Origin: an uncultured Clostridium sp.
GTDB taxonomy: Bacteria; Bacillota; Clostridia; Lachnospirales; Lachnospiraceae
NCBI GenBank assembly: GCA_900549235.1
Contig: URNT01000002.1
Span: 94,844 to 158,843 of the forward strand
Direction of reading: 5' to 3'
DNA: 64,000 bases
Position numbers and translations under genes: made by a program
Notes under the pieces: generated by a model
Seen by the model: the letters and a program-made list of their open reading frames with translations, nothing else
What the model was told of the DNA's origin: nothing
Databases searched by the model: none
Part shown: positions 15,565 through 22,937 of the stretch, in pieces
How the letters are laid out: each line of letters begins with the position of its first letter
How positions within the stretch are numbered: the first letter of the stretch is position 1

Positions 15565-15839
15565 GGCACTCCTCCTTCCGATACGGCTCCGGCAGCGGCA
15601 TCCAGGCATTAACATACAGATCCTCTGATAGACAGGTATCTCCCTCATCATCGCCCAGATAGAACGCTCCTCCACCATCATTATCAGCCTCATATCTTCC
15701 AATCAGCGGAAGGGAGAAATTGCTGAACGATAGTAGAATATAATTATCATTTTCCGGCAGCCGCTCATCCACTGGGATCCAGCGGTGTTTACGCTGTTCC
15801 TCCTGGAATCTTTTTATCGGGTATTGTTAATCGTTCCAT
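15557..15839 (-). pseudogene. Broken MERLT/DUF551 gene
   Basis: An ATG at 15839 starts MERLTIPDKKIPGGTA and stops at once. In another frame the sequence continues QRKHRWIPVDERLP and runs on as a DUF551 domain ending VNAWMPLPEPYRKEE. In related phages the MERLTIPD head and the WIPVDERLP domain belong to one longer protein. Here the middle is missing and the junction is out of frame, so a deletion is the simplest explanation. Translation of the DUF551 part alone could begin at GTG 15772, but its ribosome site is about 25 bases away. Confidence 0.55.
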
Positions 15840-15850
15840 TCTCGCTTTTA

Positions 15851-16024
15851 TTAACCCCTTAATTTATACTCTTCAAAAAGCTTATCCCTCTCATCCTGCC
15901 CAATCAATCCAGCATAAAAAGCAAAATCAATTGCCCCAAAAGCCCAATTTTCACCTGACTTTCGCTCATATTTTTCATCAAAGCAGGATTTTATATATTC
16001 CCTCAATCTCTTCTCATAATCCAT
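15851..16024 (-). CDS. 57-residue hypothetical phage protein
   Basis: MDYEKRLREYIKSCFDEKYE begins this small protein and it ends DKLFEEYKLRG. Its ATG overlaps the upstream stop as TAATG, indicating coupling. The interior is aromatic (NWAFGAIDFAFYAGLIG). I do not recognise a family. Confidence 0.6.
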   Translation of the reverse strand: MDYEKRLREYIKSCFDEKYERKSGENWAFGAIDFAFYAGLIGQDERDKLFEEYKLRG

Positions 16025-16548
16025 TACATCACCTTCCGTATCTCCTCTGCCGCCTCCGCAAACCCACGCCGCTCCAGAAACTCTAAGACATAATCCAGCT
16101 CTGCATATCTCTTATTTTTATCATCTTTCTTGTTTTCCTCAGCTACCTGCTCGATTGATTCTGTATCAAATTCCAGCCCGTATTTGTCCCTTAGTTCGTT
16201 TGCGTAATCCTCTATCGTCTCATAATGTCCTCCCAGGGGATCCAGCTCATACAGCATCTTACAGCGTTGCATAAACGCTTCCTTGAACTGTAATAACCGC
16301 TTTTTCCCAAATCCAAATGTATCATGCAGACAAAACATAAGCGTCGGCAGCATAGTCGCTATCACCTTATCACATACCAGATTCTTCACCTGATCAATCT
16401 GAGACGCTGAAATTTCCAGAGGCACAAATACGGCACCTCTATCCCGACACTCTTTTTGCAACCCTTCTATTCCTTTTTCCTTCACTATATCCAACGCGTA
16501 AGCCATCCCGGCCATCCGCATTTCATGTTCCTTCTTTTTTAAGCCCAT
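16024..16548 (-). CDS. Hypothetical phage protein, helical
   Basis: This 174-residue protein is largely helical and starts MGLKKKEHEMRMAGMAYALD. The central region includes FGFGKKRLLQFKEAFMQRC, and the C-terminus is highly charged (EENKKDDKNKRYAELDYVLEFL). I see no catalytic motif. It is followed by a coupled 57-residue gene. Proteins like this occur early in clostridial phage operons without known role. Confidence 0.6.
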   Translation of the reverse strand: MGLKKKEHEMRMAGMAYALDIVKEKGIEGLQKECRDRGAVFVPLEISASQIDQVKNLVCDKVIATMLPTLMFCLHDTFGFGKKRLLQFKEAFMQRCKMLYELDPLGGHYETIEDYANELRDKYGLEFDTESIEQVAEENKKDDKNKRYAELDYVLEFLERRGFAEAAEEIRKVM

Positions 16549-16563
16549 AGTTCCCTCCTTTCC

Positions 16564-16594
16564 CTCTGCCGGAAGCTATGTTCAGACGGCAGAG
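16564..16594. repeat. Inverted repeat before the 174-residue gene
   Basis: CTCTGCCG (16564-16571) and CGGCAGAG (16587-16594) form a perfect eight-base stem in the mRNA leader or promoter region of the gene starting at 16548. An operator or leader hairpin is possible; no U-run follows on the minus strand. Confidence 0.4.
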
Positions 16595-16689
16595 GACAAC
16601 CCAATCGGCATTTTTTTCTTTGTGACATATAATCGGAGGCTTGATTTATATTGCAGCTCATGCTACAATATTGATGAATGTGTAGATTT

Positions 16690-16722
16690 GCCCTGGTTGT
16701 CCTTCTTTGTCCAGGGCTTTTC
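16690..16722 (+). terminator. Terminator-like hairpin, plus-strand orientation
   Basis: GCCCTGG (16690-16696) and CCAGGGC (16711-16717) form a stem followed by TTTTCTATTT on the plus strand. The surrounding genes run leftward, so it would end an antisense transcript. It lies directly past the stop of the gene at 16722. Confidence 0.5.
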
Positions 16723-16970
16723 TATTTCCATCTATGCTCCTTCCTCCCGAACACCTTTTCATATGTATTTATTTCCCTTCCATCTAATTCCCGGAAACGT
16801 ACCTCGTACCAATACCTTCCTTTGACATCCTCATATAATATGTAGATCCGTTCCCCTTTCTCCACCCTCCCAATCTGCTCCATTTTTATCATATCCGGCT
16901 TACTTTCAATGCTGTACGCCTCTGCCATGGCTTTGCAAAGGCGCTCCATCTGCATATCCCTCAAAGCCAT
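16722..16970 (-). CDS. Small hypothetical phage protein
   Basis: I place the start at MALRDMQMERLCKAM, overlapping the previous stop by 10 bases, giving 82 residues; a longer frame would lie inside the upstream gene. The C-terminal half is beta-like (ERIYILYEDVKGRYWYEVRF). No family recognised and the ribosome site is weak. Confidence 0.45.
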   Translation of the reverse strand: MALRDMQMERLCKAMAEAYSIESKPDMIKMEQIGRVEKGERIYILYEDVKGRYWYEVRFRELDGREINTYEKVFGRKEHRWK

Positions 16971-17215
16971 CCCACTGCTGCCATGCCAACCAATGCCATC
17001 CCCATCAGCATGGCCGTCATCCAGATCACTGCCGGGATCAGCCAGTTTGCCAGCCTTACCCAATCCAAGCAGGGCCTGTCCTCAATCCGGCGCCGCAATA
17101 CCACCGGCTGGCACCGGCCATCCTCCCTGACGATCACTGCGCTCCTGCGGCCAGTGATCTGAGCATAGCAACCAGGATACTCCTCCTTGCAATCCTTTAA
17201 AGAATCTTTAACCAT
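16961..17215 (-). CDS. Small membrane-anchored phage protein
   Basis: This 84-residue protein starts MVKDSLKDCKEEYPG. The first 55 residues are polar and the last 27 are a hydrophobic segment, WLIPAVIWMTAMLMGMALVG and onward, long enough for one membrane span. It could be an early membrane-directed protein; a holin usually has more than one span or a different charge layout. No family recognised. Confidence 0.5.
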   Translation of the reverse strand: MVKDSLKDCKEEYPGCYAQITGRRSAVIVREDGRCQPVVLRRRIEDRPCLDWVRLANWLIPAVIWMTAMLMGMALVGMAAVGWL

Positions 17216-17271
17216 TATCTCGTCCCTTTCCCCTGTGTTTCCCACAGGCAGCTTGTCCTACGTAACCGCCC

Positions 17272-17436
17272 TTAGGCGGTCTGTGTAATCTCCACATTCG
17301 GAAGCGTTGTCAAAGGACGGTAAATCAGACTATTCGCAACTTTTTCCCGTTCTTCCGGCAGCAGATCTTCCAGCCGGACAACCCTGTCCCCAAATAAGAC
17401 CCAATTTGAATATGTAATCTTCTCGGCTTTTCTCAA
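17272..17436 (-). CDS. 54-residue hypothetical phage protein
   Basis: The frame reads RKAEKITYSNWVLFGDRVVR and ends NVEITQTA. A TTG at 17436, close to an AAAGGGG site, is the likely start. YSNWVLFGDRVVRLEDL and IYRPLTTLPN look like a conserved small fold. Function unknown. Confidence 0.5.
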   Translation of the reverse strand: MRKAEKITYSNWVLFGDRVVRLEDLLPEEREKVANSLIYRPLTTLPNVEITQTA

Positions 17437-17538
17437 ATTCACCACCCCTTTCTCTTAAACGTATGCGTGAGTGCTTGTACTTGTTGCTTTGTAATTGATG
17501 AATCTGAATTATTGTACCTCCTCTCCCTCTATCCTCGC

Positions 17539-17706
17539 TTACGCAGATCTGTTATTTCTCTGCTCCAGAAAGTCAACTGCCTTCAAAAAGCTCTCCAGGT
17601 CTACTCGCTTTTGCTCACTCAGGTTCGTAAGTACCTTAGCTACTGCCTCTGCCTCTTTTTTCTGCTCGCTTCTTACCAGTGTTTCTGTTTCAGTTCTCTT
17701 TGACAT
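17539..17706 (-). CDS. First gene of the leftward phage operon, small helical protein
   Basis: This 55-residue protein starts MSKRTETETLVRSEQKKEAE; AAAGGAG precedes that ATG. It is charged and helical with no helix-turn-helix, so it is not an obvious Cro. It follows the leftward promoter at 17768-17796 and is expected to be the first repressed gene. Confidence 0.5.
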   Translation of the reverse strand: MSKRTETETLVRSEQKKEAEAVAKVLTNLSEQKRVDLESFLKAVDFLEQRNNRSA

Positions 17707-17752
17707 GGTTTTTCTCCTTTCTGCCTTAAACAATGCATTTTTTGATTATCTA

Positions 17753-17832
17753 TGACTTGATGGATTCATTTTATTCCTACTTTTTGAATTTGTCAAGTCA
17801 TTTCTAGTTTTTTCATTTGTTTTTTGACTTGA
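17753..17832. promoter_or_regulatory. Three operator half-sites of the phage repressor
   Basis: TGACTTGA occurs at 17753-17760 and 17825-17832, and its reverse complement appears at 17791-17798 (TGTCAAGTCA, 17791-17800). One copy sits at the start region of the leftward transcript, one on its -35 box and one on the -35 region of the repressor promoter. This is the spacing of a lambda-like switch. Binding by the adjacent XRE protein is inferred. Confidence 0.65.
17768..17796 (-). promoter_or_regulatory. Leftward early promoter
   Basis: On the minus strand TTGACA (17791-17796) is followed after 17 bases by TAAAAT (17768-17773). The -35 box coincides with an operator half-site, so the repressor would block it. 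Confidence 0.7.
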
Positions 17833-17857
17833 CTAAGCCACTTTTGGGGTGTATACT
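17829..17857 (+). promoter_or_regulatory. Repressor promoter
   Basis: TTGACT (17829-17834), a 17-base spacer and TATACT (17852-17857) precede the repressor gene. The -35 box overlaps the operator half-site at 17825-17832, suggesting autoregulation. Confidence 0.65.
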
Positions 17858-17891
17858 CAAAACATGATGATGCAAAAGGCAGGTGATAACA

Positions 17892-18374
17892 ATGGAAATG
17901 CATGACAGGATAAAAGAATTAAGAAAAAAACATCTAAATTTATCTCAAGAAGCTTTTGGTAAACGTCTTGGAGTAAGTCGATCTGTTATCAATAATATAG
18001 AGCGGAACGCTCTTGCACGACCAGATCAAAAACTTTCTTTAATACGCTTAATGTGTAAAGAATTTAATGTTCGCGAAGAATGGATTTTAAATGGAACAGA
18101 ACCAATGCTGGTTCAGCCAGATACATTCAGTCTGGATTCCTTTGTAAAAGAAAGGGGAATGTCTGATTTAGAATTGCGGATTCTGAAACGTTACTTCGCT
18201 TTGGATCCTAAAACCCGCCAAGATGCTCTCTCCTATTTTCTTAGCGACTTGGAAATTGAAGATGTTACGGTAGGGATTTCTAATCCTTCCCCGGCCTCTG
18301 CCGAATATCCAAAGCAACGTACTGAATTTGAAAAAAAGTTTCCTCCTTTGGATATGTCAAAAGATGCTATTTAA
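17892..18374 (+). CDS. Phage XRE-family repressor (CI-like)
   Basis: This 160-residue protein is the probable lysogeny repressor. The N-terminal helix-turn-helix is at about residues 5-60 (LSQEAFGKRLGVSRSVINNI). The C-terminal 90 residues are a helical oligomerisation region; there is no S24 peptidase domain, so RecA-stimulated self-cleavage is not expected. I chose ATG 17892 with AGGTG six bases upstream rather than GTG 17883. It is divergent from the long leftward operon, with three repeated operator half-sites between them. Confidence 0.8.
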   Translation: MEMHDRIKELRKKHLNLSQEAFGKRLGVSRSVINNIERNALARPDQKLSLIRLMCKEFNVREEWILNGTEPMLVQPDTFSLDSFVKERGMSDLELRILKRYFALDPKTRQDALSYFLSDLEIEDVTVGISNPSPASAEYPKQRTEFEKKFPPLDMSKDAI

Positions 18375-18655
18375 AAGCATCCAATCTTCTTCCTGTTATT
18401 TTAGTGGGTTAGAATATTATGATAATAAGTTGTGTCGGACCATCGAAGTCAACATTGTAGTAAATCACTCTGTCAGCTTTGTAGCAAATCGCATATACTT
18501 CTTTTTTGTCATAACGTATGTACTTTTTTGTCATACACAATCAACCTTTCTTCAATAATTCGGAAGATAGATTGGATACCTGTAGTATTATATAGTTTAC
18601 TAAGCCAAAGCATTACTGGTAATTTTTACCACTTTCTTTTAAAAATGGAGACATT
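18375..18655. other. AT-rich intergenic region between repressor and J-domain gene
   Basis: No gene is supported in these 281 bases. A weak GATGC / GCATC stem follows the repressor stop. The low GC suggests it holds the promoter of the J-domain gene, but no near-consensus pair stands out. Confidence 0.4.
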
Positions 18656-19543
18656 ATGAAAGAGCAAAAGACACTGTATGATATACTGGAAGTGTCCAAT
18701 ACCGCTTCCATCGAAGTAATAAAAGTAGCTTACTTATTTCTTGTAAAAAAATATCATCCAGATAATAACCCTGCGTTTAGAGAAGAAGCCAATATTATGA
18801 CAAAAGAACTGAATTATGCTTATTCTGTTTTATCTGATCCGGTGAAAAGGGCTCAATATGATTCAGCGCTCAATGCAAATCCTTTTTCAGCACAGCCGAA
18901 TACAGATGGCTCAACTAATAGACATGAAAATTCAACTTCTGCAAAACGACACTTTGAATATGAAAAACTTAAAAATATCTTTATTAGTGCCTCTATTGGT
19001 CTTATACTTATAAGTGGTGCAATAAAGTTAAATTCTATTATGTTACAGCCATCTACAGAGGAGACAGCGGTAATAAATACTACTACAGAATCTATTCCAT
19101 TGGTAGCGACACAGATTCCAAGTCATGGGCGTTTTTTTAAGGGAGCTTCACAAATCACTTACGGAGATGAATATATTGATGAATACTCGTCTAGCAGGAT
19201 ATATGCTCCTTTTTTAATTCGTCCTCCCGTAACGGGTGGATATTATTATATGAAGCTTACTATCGTTGGCGAGGCTACTCCGTCATATATTATTTTTCTT
19301 CATGGAAATGGTGAGGAAATTGAGGTAAATCTCAGATGCGGTGAATACTTACTTTCCTACGCCTGCGGTTCAACATGGTATGGTGAGAATGATTTATTTG
19401 GACCTGAAACACAATGTTATCGCTCTGATGCTATATTCTCTTTTTACCATGAAGGAGATCAAGTCTGCGGACAAGAAGTTACTCTTTATAAAGTTAAAAA
19501 TGGAAACCTTAATACGGAGGAAATACCTATTGGCGAATTTTGA
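18656..19543 (+). CDS. Membrane-anchored J-domain protein, candidate lysogenic-conversion gene
   Basis: This 295-residue protein starts with a J domain (residues 5-70) with the HPD motif at 34-36, which stimulates DnaK-type ATPases. A polar linker is followed by one membrane span at about residues 107-123, so residues 125-295 should be outside. That part is beta-rich and contains GEYLLSYACGSTWYGENDLFG, a pattern I have seen in small surface or lipoprotein domains but cannot name with certainty. Known DnaJ proteins of the Clostridia are not built like this. It is expressed from the repressor side, between the repressor and the serine integrase, where phage conversion or exclusion genes usually lie. 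Base composition is AT-rich like its surroundings. Confidence 0.7.
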   Translation: MKEQKTLYDILEVSNTASIEVIKVAYLFLVKKYHPDNNPAFREEANIMTKELNYAYSVLSDPVKRAQYDSALNANPFSAQPNTDGSTNRHENSTSAKRHFEYEKLKNIFISASIGLILISGAIKLNSIMLQPSTEETAVINTTTESIPLVATQIPSHGRFFKGASQITYGDEYIDEYSSSRIYAPFLIRPPVTGGYYYMKLTIVGEATPSYIIFLHGNGEEIEVNLRCGEYLLSYACGSTWYGENDLFGPETQCYRSDAIFSFYHEGDQVCGQEVTLYKVKNGNLNTEEIPIGEF

Positions 19544-19598
19544 TTGTTGTACCCGCTGTATCATACTTAATTTATAAACTATCTTGAATAAAATAAAA

Positions 19599-19630
19599 CC
19601 GCCCCTGCGGCAAACAGGAGCGGCTTTTAC
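19599..19630 (+). terminator. Intrinsic terminator after the J-domain gene
   Basis: CCGCCCCTG (19599-19607) and CAGGAGCGG (19615-19623) pair with one mismatch and are followed by CTTTTACTT. It ends the rightward transcript of the repressor side before the integrase gene. Confidence 0.65.
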
Positions 19631-19768
19631 TTGATTCTCTTAACCAGATGTACAGGAAAAGATATATCAGTCCGAACAACAGCATTATATCATTTCCTGT
19701 GCGCCCTGGCAAGAGGCGTATTTTTTATACCCCAAAATCATATAAATTGAAAAACAGGAGATGATATT

Positions 19769-21283
19769 ATGAACGAAACCGAATTAAAAACCGCCGCTCT
19801 TTATATCCGGGTATCCACTGATAAGCAGGAGGAGCTTTCCCCTGATTCTCAAAAACGCCTGCTTCTGGATTATGCTAAAAGCCATCATATGATTGTTCCC
19901 CCGGAATTTATCTACATCGAAAGCGGGATTTCTGGACGCCGCGCAGATAAACGGCCCAAATTCCAGCAGATGATCTCTACCGCCAAGTCGGATTCCCACC
20001 CCTTTGATGTGATCCTGCTGTGGAAATTTTCTCGGTTTGCCCGGAACCAGGAGGAAAGCATCGTCTATAAATCCATGCTGCGGAATAAATGCCATGTGGA
20101 TGTCGTAAGTATATCAGAGCCGCTGATCGATGGTCCATTTGGCGGCCTGATCGAGCGGATCATTGAATGGATGGACGAGTTTTACTCCATCCGGCTTTCC
20201 GGGGATGTAATCCGGGGCATGACGGAGAACGCCATGCGGGGCTCTTACCAGTGCCGTCCGCCTCTGGGATACCGGATCCCTTATCACAAGGCCACTCCCG
20301 AGATCGTGCCCGAGGAGGCCGAGATCGTGCGTCTGATATTCCACAAATACGCAGATGAGAAAATGAGTATCTTTGCCATCACAAAATACCTGAACAGCCA
20401 GGGGATGAAAACTAGCCAGGGAAAGCCCTTTGAAAAGCGCAGTGTGGATTACATCTTGCAGAATCCGGCCTATGCCGGGGACATCCGGTGGAACCGGTGC
20501 AACAATACAACCAAGGAAGTCCGCGACCGGTCCGAATGGATCATCGGAACCGGCCACCATCCCGCAATCATATCCAAGGAGCTTTTTGAAAAAGCCCAGG
20601 CTCGCCTACAAAGCGAATACAAGCCCCGTAATGCAAAGCCCAGTGAGATCACGCGGCACTGGCTGTCCGGCCTGCTCAAATGCCCTTCCTGCGGCCGTTC
20701 TCTTTCATCCTGCGTCATGCACCGTAAGAGTATGCCGGATACCTTCTCTTTCCAGTGTGGAGGCTATCTGAAGGGCAAATGCTCCCATAACTGCTATGTA
20801 CGGGAAGAATCCATAGCTCCTGCCGTCCTGGAGGCATTAGAACAGGCCATTGCCTCTGGAACGGTCAAATATGACTTAAAGCAATTTTCTACATCTGATC
20901 CGTCTGCTGATGAGATCCGGGCACTGAAGCGCCGGCTGGAGAAAGTAAGCCAGAAAGAGATTCGTGCCAGGGAAGCCTATATGGAAGGGATCGATACAAA
21001 AGAGGACTATAAAAGGATCAGAGAGCAGCTAAAGCAGGAGCGGCAGGATCTGGAGGAATCCCTCTGCCTTCTGGAGACAGCACCGCAGAAAGAATATAAT
21101 GACACCCTCATGCTGAACCGTATCTCCAATGTCCTTGATATGCTCCGCTCGGATCAGATCAGCCTAACTGAAAAAAACGCAGCATTGAAAAGTATTGTGG
21201 ATAAAATTATATACGATAAGGCCCAAAACCATATTGATATATATTACTACATGACAAAAGCCCCGGAAAACCTGGTAGAATAA
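19769..21283 (+). CDS. Large serine recombinase (site-specific integrase)
   Basis: This 504-residue enzyme carries the resolvase catalytic domain (residues 8-150) with Ser16 in YIRVSTDKQ, followed by the recombinase domain (about 165-290, SYQCRPPLGYRIP) and a zinc-ribbon region (CPSCGRSLSSC through CSHNC, about 305-350). A coiled coil (about 385-440) completes the usual large serine integrase order. Such enzymes integrate phages into attB and excise them with a directionality factor. The gene ends at the right edge of the element: its last codons overlap the truncated host gene, exactly where attR is expected. ATG follows AGGAGATG. Confidence 0.92.
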   Translation: MNETELKTAALYIRVSTDKQEELSPDSQKRLLLDYAKSHHMIVPPEFIYIESGISGRRADKRPKFQQMISTAKSDSHPFDVILLWKFSRFARNQEESIVYKSMLRNKCHVDVVSISEPLIDGPFGGLIERIIEWMDEFYSIRLSGDVIRGMTENAMRGSYQCRPPLGYRIPYHKATPEIVPEEAEIVRLIFHKYADEKMSIFAITKYLNSQGMKTSQGKPFEKRSVDYILQNPAYAGDIRWNRCNNTTKEVRDRSEWIIGTGHHPAIISKELFEKAQARLQSEYKPRNAKPSEITRHWLSGLLKCPSCGRSLSSCVMHRKSMPDTFSFQCGGYLKGKCSHNCYVREESIAPAVLEALEQAIASGTVKYDLKQFSTSDPSADEIRALKRRLEKVSQKEIRAREAYMEGIDTKEDYKRIREQLKQERQDLEESLCLLETAPQKEYNDTLMLNRISNVLDMLRSDQISLTEKNAALKSIVDKIIYDKAQNHIDIYYYMTKAPENLVE

Positions 21284-21298
21284 GGTTTTCCAGGGCTT
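21258..21298. repeat. Long imperfect inverted repeat spanning the integrase stop
   Basis: AAGCCCCGGAAAACC (21258-21272) and GGTTTTCCAGGGCTT (21284-21298) pair over 15 bases with one mismatch around an 11-base loop containing the stop codon. No good U-run follows. It may act as a weak terminator facing the host gene or be part of the attachment region. Confidence 0.55.
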
Positions 21299-21304
21299 AT
21301 ACCC

Positions 21305-21335
21305 TCTTTCTGTTTGGTCATCCAATTCGGACACT
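21305..21335. other. Inferred right attachment site (attR) of the serine-integrase element
   Basis: Host-like coding on the minus strand runs up to CPNWMT and then changes into unrelated sequence (KQKEGISPG). The switch lies at about 21,311-21,325, around GGTCATCC. The crossover dinucleotide cannot be fixed from one end. The matching left site must lie beyond the left edge of the window. Confidence 0.55.
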
Positions 21336-22256
21336 GCACCTGCCTCCCGTCACAATACTGAGTCAAAATAGGCTGTCTTACCCCAGGCCTTGACAGATAG
21401 CTGTCAAAGATCTCATCTACCACCCGGGAAATGCTCTCGTATATATTTCTCCCGTAGATCCACTTATGGTCGAAGGCAGTGGAGGAGGTTATGGTGAAAT
21501 CGTACCCCTGGTTCCTGTACCATTCTGTATACACCCGGTTCAGGGTAAATGACATAATCGCCAGCACATTGGCCGTAATGGATGAGGCGGGCCAGGTGGA
21601 ATAGATCTCACTGGAGGCTACATTTTTTATGTAATCTCTGTAGGGCACAAAATAATTCTTCGCCGTAGAATCTGTGGGAACGCCGTCATGAACTACCACC
21701 GTCTGGGGCACCACCACACGGCTGAGGACGATCTCCCCGCTTTCATTTACCGGCTTGATCTCCGGTTCTGCGATCTTTGGAGGATAATCTCCGTAAAGGG
21801 TATGATCCGGTATGACTACCGGCTGGTCCGGCGGCTGCTCCTCTCCCGGCTCCACCGGAGTCATATCTGCCGGCTGAAGAGCCGTAGAATCTGCCAGGAT
21901 CTCCGTTCCGGATATGGCCAGAGGCTCAAAGCCCTCCGCCTCTACCAGAAGATTGTACTCCGAATAGGGCTGTATAATGGTGGGCTCCAGGCTGTAGCCT
22001 ACCGGCGGCGCCGGAAGGGAGATCAGGGGAGTCTGGCCGGAGCTGTTGGTCTCCAACCGTTCGATAATACGGTCCGGTTCTCCTTTGTAGCTGATAGTTA
22101 CTGTCGCGTTCCGGATGGGAATATTAGTCTGTATGTTGACTGCATGGATCTGCAGTCGGCCGCTTGAGGTGCGTTCCGGGTTTGTTGCCATGTGTGACCT
22201 CGCAGATTTCCTTTATTCCTTCTAATATAATCCCATCCAGGCCCCTGTATGCCTGT

Positions 22257-22847
22257 CTATGAGAAATTTTCCCCTCCGGCCTGTCCATTTTCCCAGACCA
22301 CCAGATCTGCCCTCCGGTCGTGGTCCTCCACCGGGATTTCCTCAAGCATCAGCGCCTCCCGGCATACCAGAACGCAGCGCCCGGAAAGCTCCTTTTCATG
22401 CTCCTTTAAATACCGGTCATAATATCCTCCTCCCTGGCCCAGCCTCCTGCCGTCCCTGGTACAGGACAGACAGGGCAAAATGGCAAGGCCGACCTCCTCT
22501 GCCTCCACTCTCCCGCATCCTTCCCCAGGCTCCAGGATCCCATAAGCCCCCGGCTTCAGCTCTGCCAGTTCCCGGATTTCACAGATCTCCATGATCCCCC
22601 TGGAAATACACCTGGGCACGCAGACTCTTTTTCCCTCTGCCAGCGCCTCACCGATCAGGGAAATGGTCTGTATCTCCCCTGCTGTCCCCACAAAGCAAAA
22701 GATGAGAGACGCATTTTTATATAATGAAAGCTCCTTCACCCGGCTTAAAATAGCCTGATCTGCCCGTCTGCAGTAATACGGGCTCAGCGCCTGGATCCTT
22801 GTGCGGATGCATCTTCTTAACCTCTGTTTTTCTTCCCTTTTATCCAA
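22257..22847 (-). CDS. 5-formyltetrahydrofolate cyclo-ligase
   Basis: This 196-residue enzyme converts 5-formyl-THF to 5,10-methenyl-THF with ATP. The diagnostic GRRLGQGGGYYDRYL loop is at about residues 135-150, and the N-terminal KREEKQRLRRCIRTR is the usual substrate-loop start. TTG at 22847 follows AGGAGG at a seven-base distance and is chosen over an upstream GTG. It lies 65 bases upstream of the truncated cortex gene, on the same strand. Confidence 0.9.
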   Translation of the reverse strand: MDKREEKQRLRRCIRTRIQALSPYYCRRADQAILSRVKELSLYKNASLIFCFVGTAGEIQTISLIGEALAEGKRVCVPRCISRGIMEICEIRELAELKPGAYGILEPGEGCGRVEAEEVGLAILPCLSCTRDGRRLGQGGGYYDRYLKEHEKELSGRCVLVCREALMLEEIPVEDHDRRADLVVWENGQAGGENFS

Positions 22848-22879
22848 ATTTTTTCCTCCTTTCCTATGAGTGTACACCG

Positions 22880-22917
22880 TAAAACAGGCCGCCGGGAATC
22901 TCTCCCCGCCGGCCTGT
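22880..22917 (-). terminator. Terminator after the SPOR-domain amidase
   Basis: ACAGGCC with GGCCTGT, extended by CCGGG-type pairs, forms a long stem followed on the minus strand by TTTTACGG. It separates the amidase from the folate gene. Confidence 0.6.
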
Positions 22918-22937
22918 AAGCAGCCCTATCGCTGATC

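Larger units (their letters stand above)
21247..22191 (-). pseudogene. SleC-like spore-cortex lytic enzyme (SpoIID fold), 3' end removed by the phage element
   Basis: The 314-residue remnant begins MATNPERTSSGRLQIHAVN after GAGGT. Residues about 10-100 are a beta-sandwich of the transthyretin/carboxypeptidase-regulatory kind. Residues about 150-280 match the SpoIID-type lytic fold with VASSEIYSTWP (catalytic Glu region) and TSSTAFDHKWIYGRNI. In intact relatives the segment CPNWMT is followed by QWGSK, GDQGYSAIEI and a C-terminal peptidoglycan-binding domain. Here it turns into KQKEGISPG and stops inside the integrase gene, so about the last quarter is missing. SleC-type enzymes degrade spore cortex at germination. 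SleC is the best match I know; other SpoIID-fold cortex proteins remain possible. Confidence 0.7.

Noticed and set aside
9853..17324. Shared AAGGACGGTAAA, considered as an attachment repeat
   Set aside because: Too short, and one copy is inside a coding frame.
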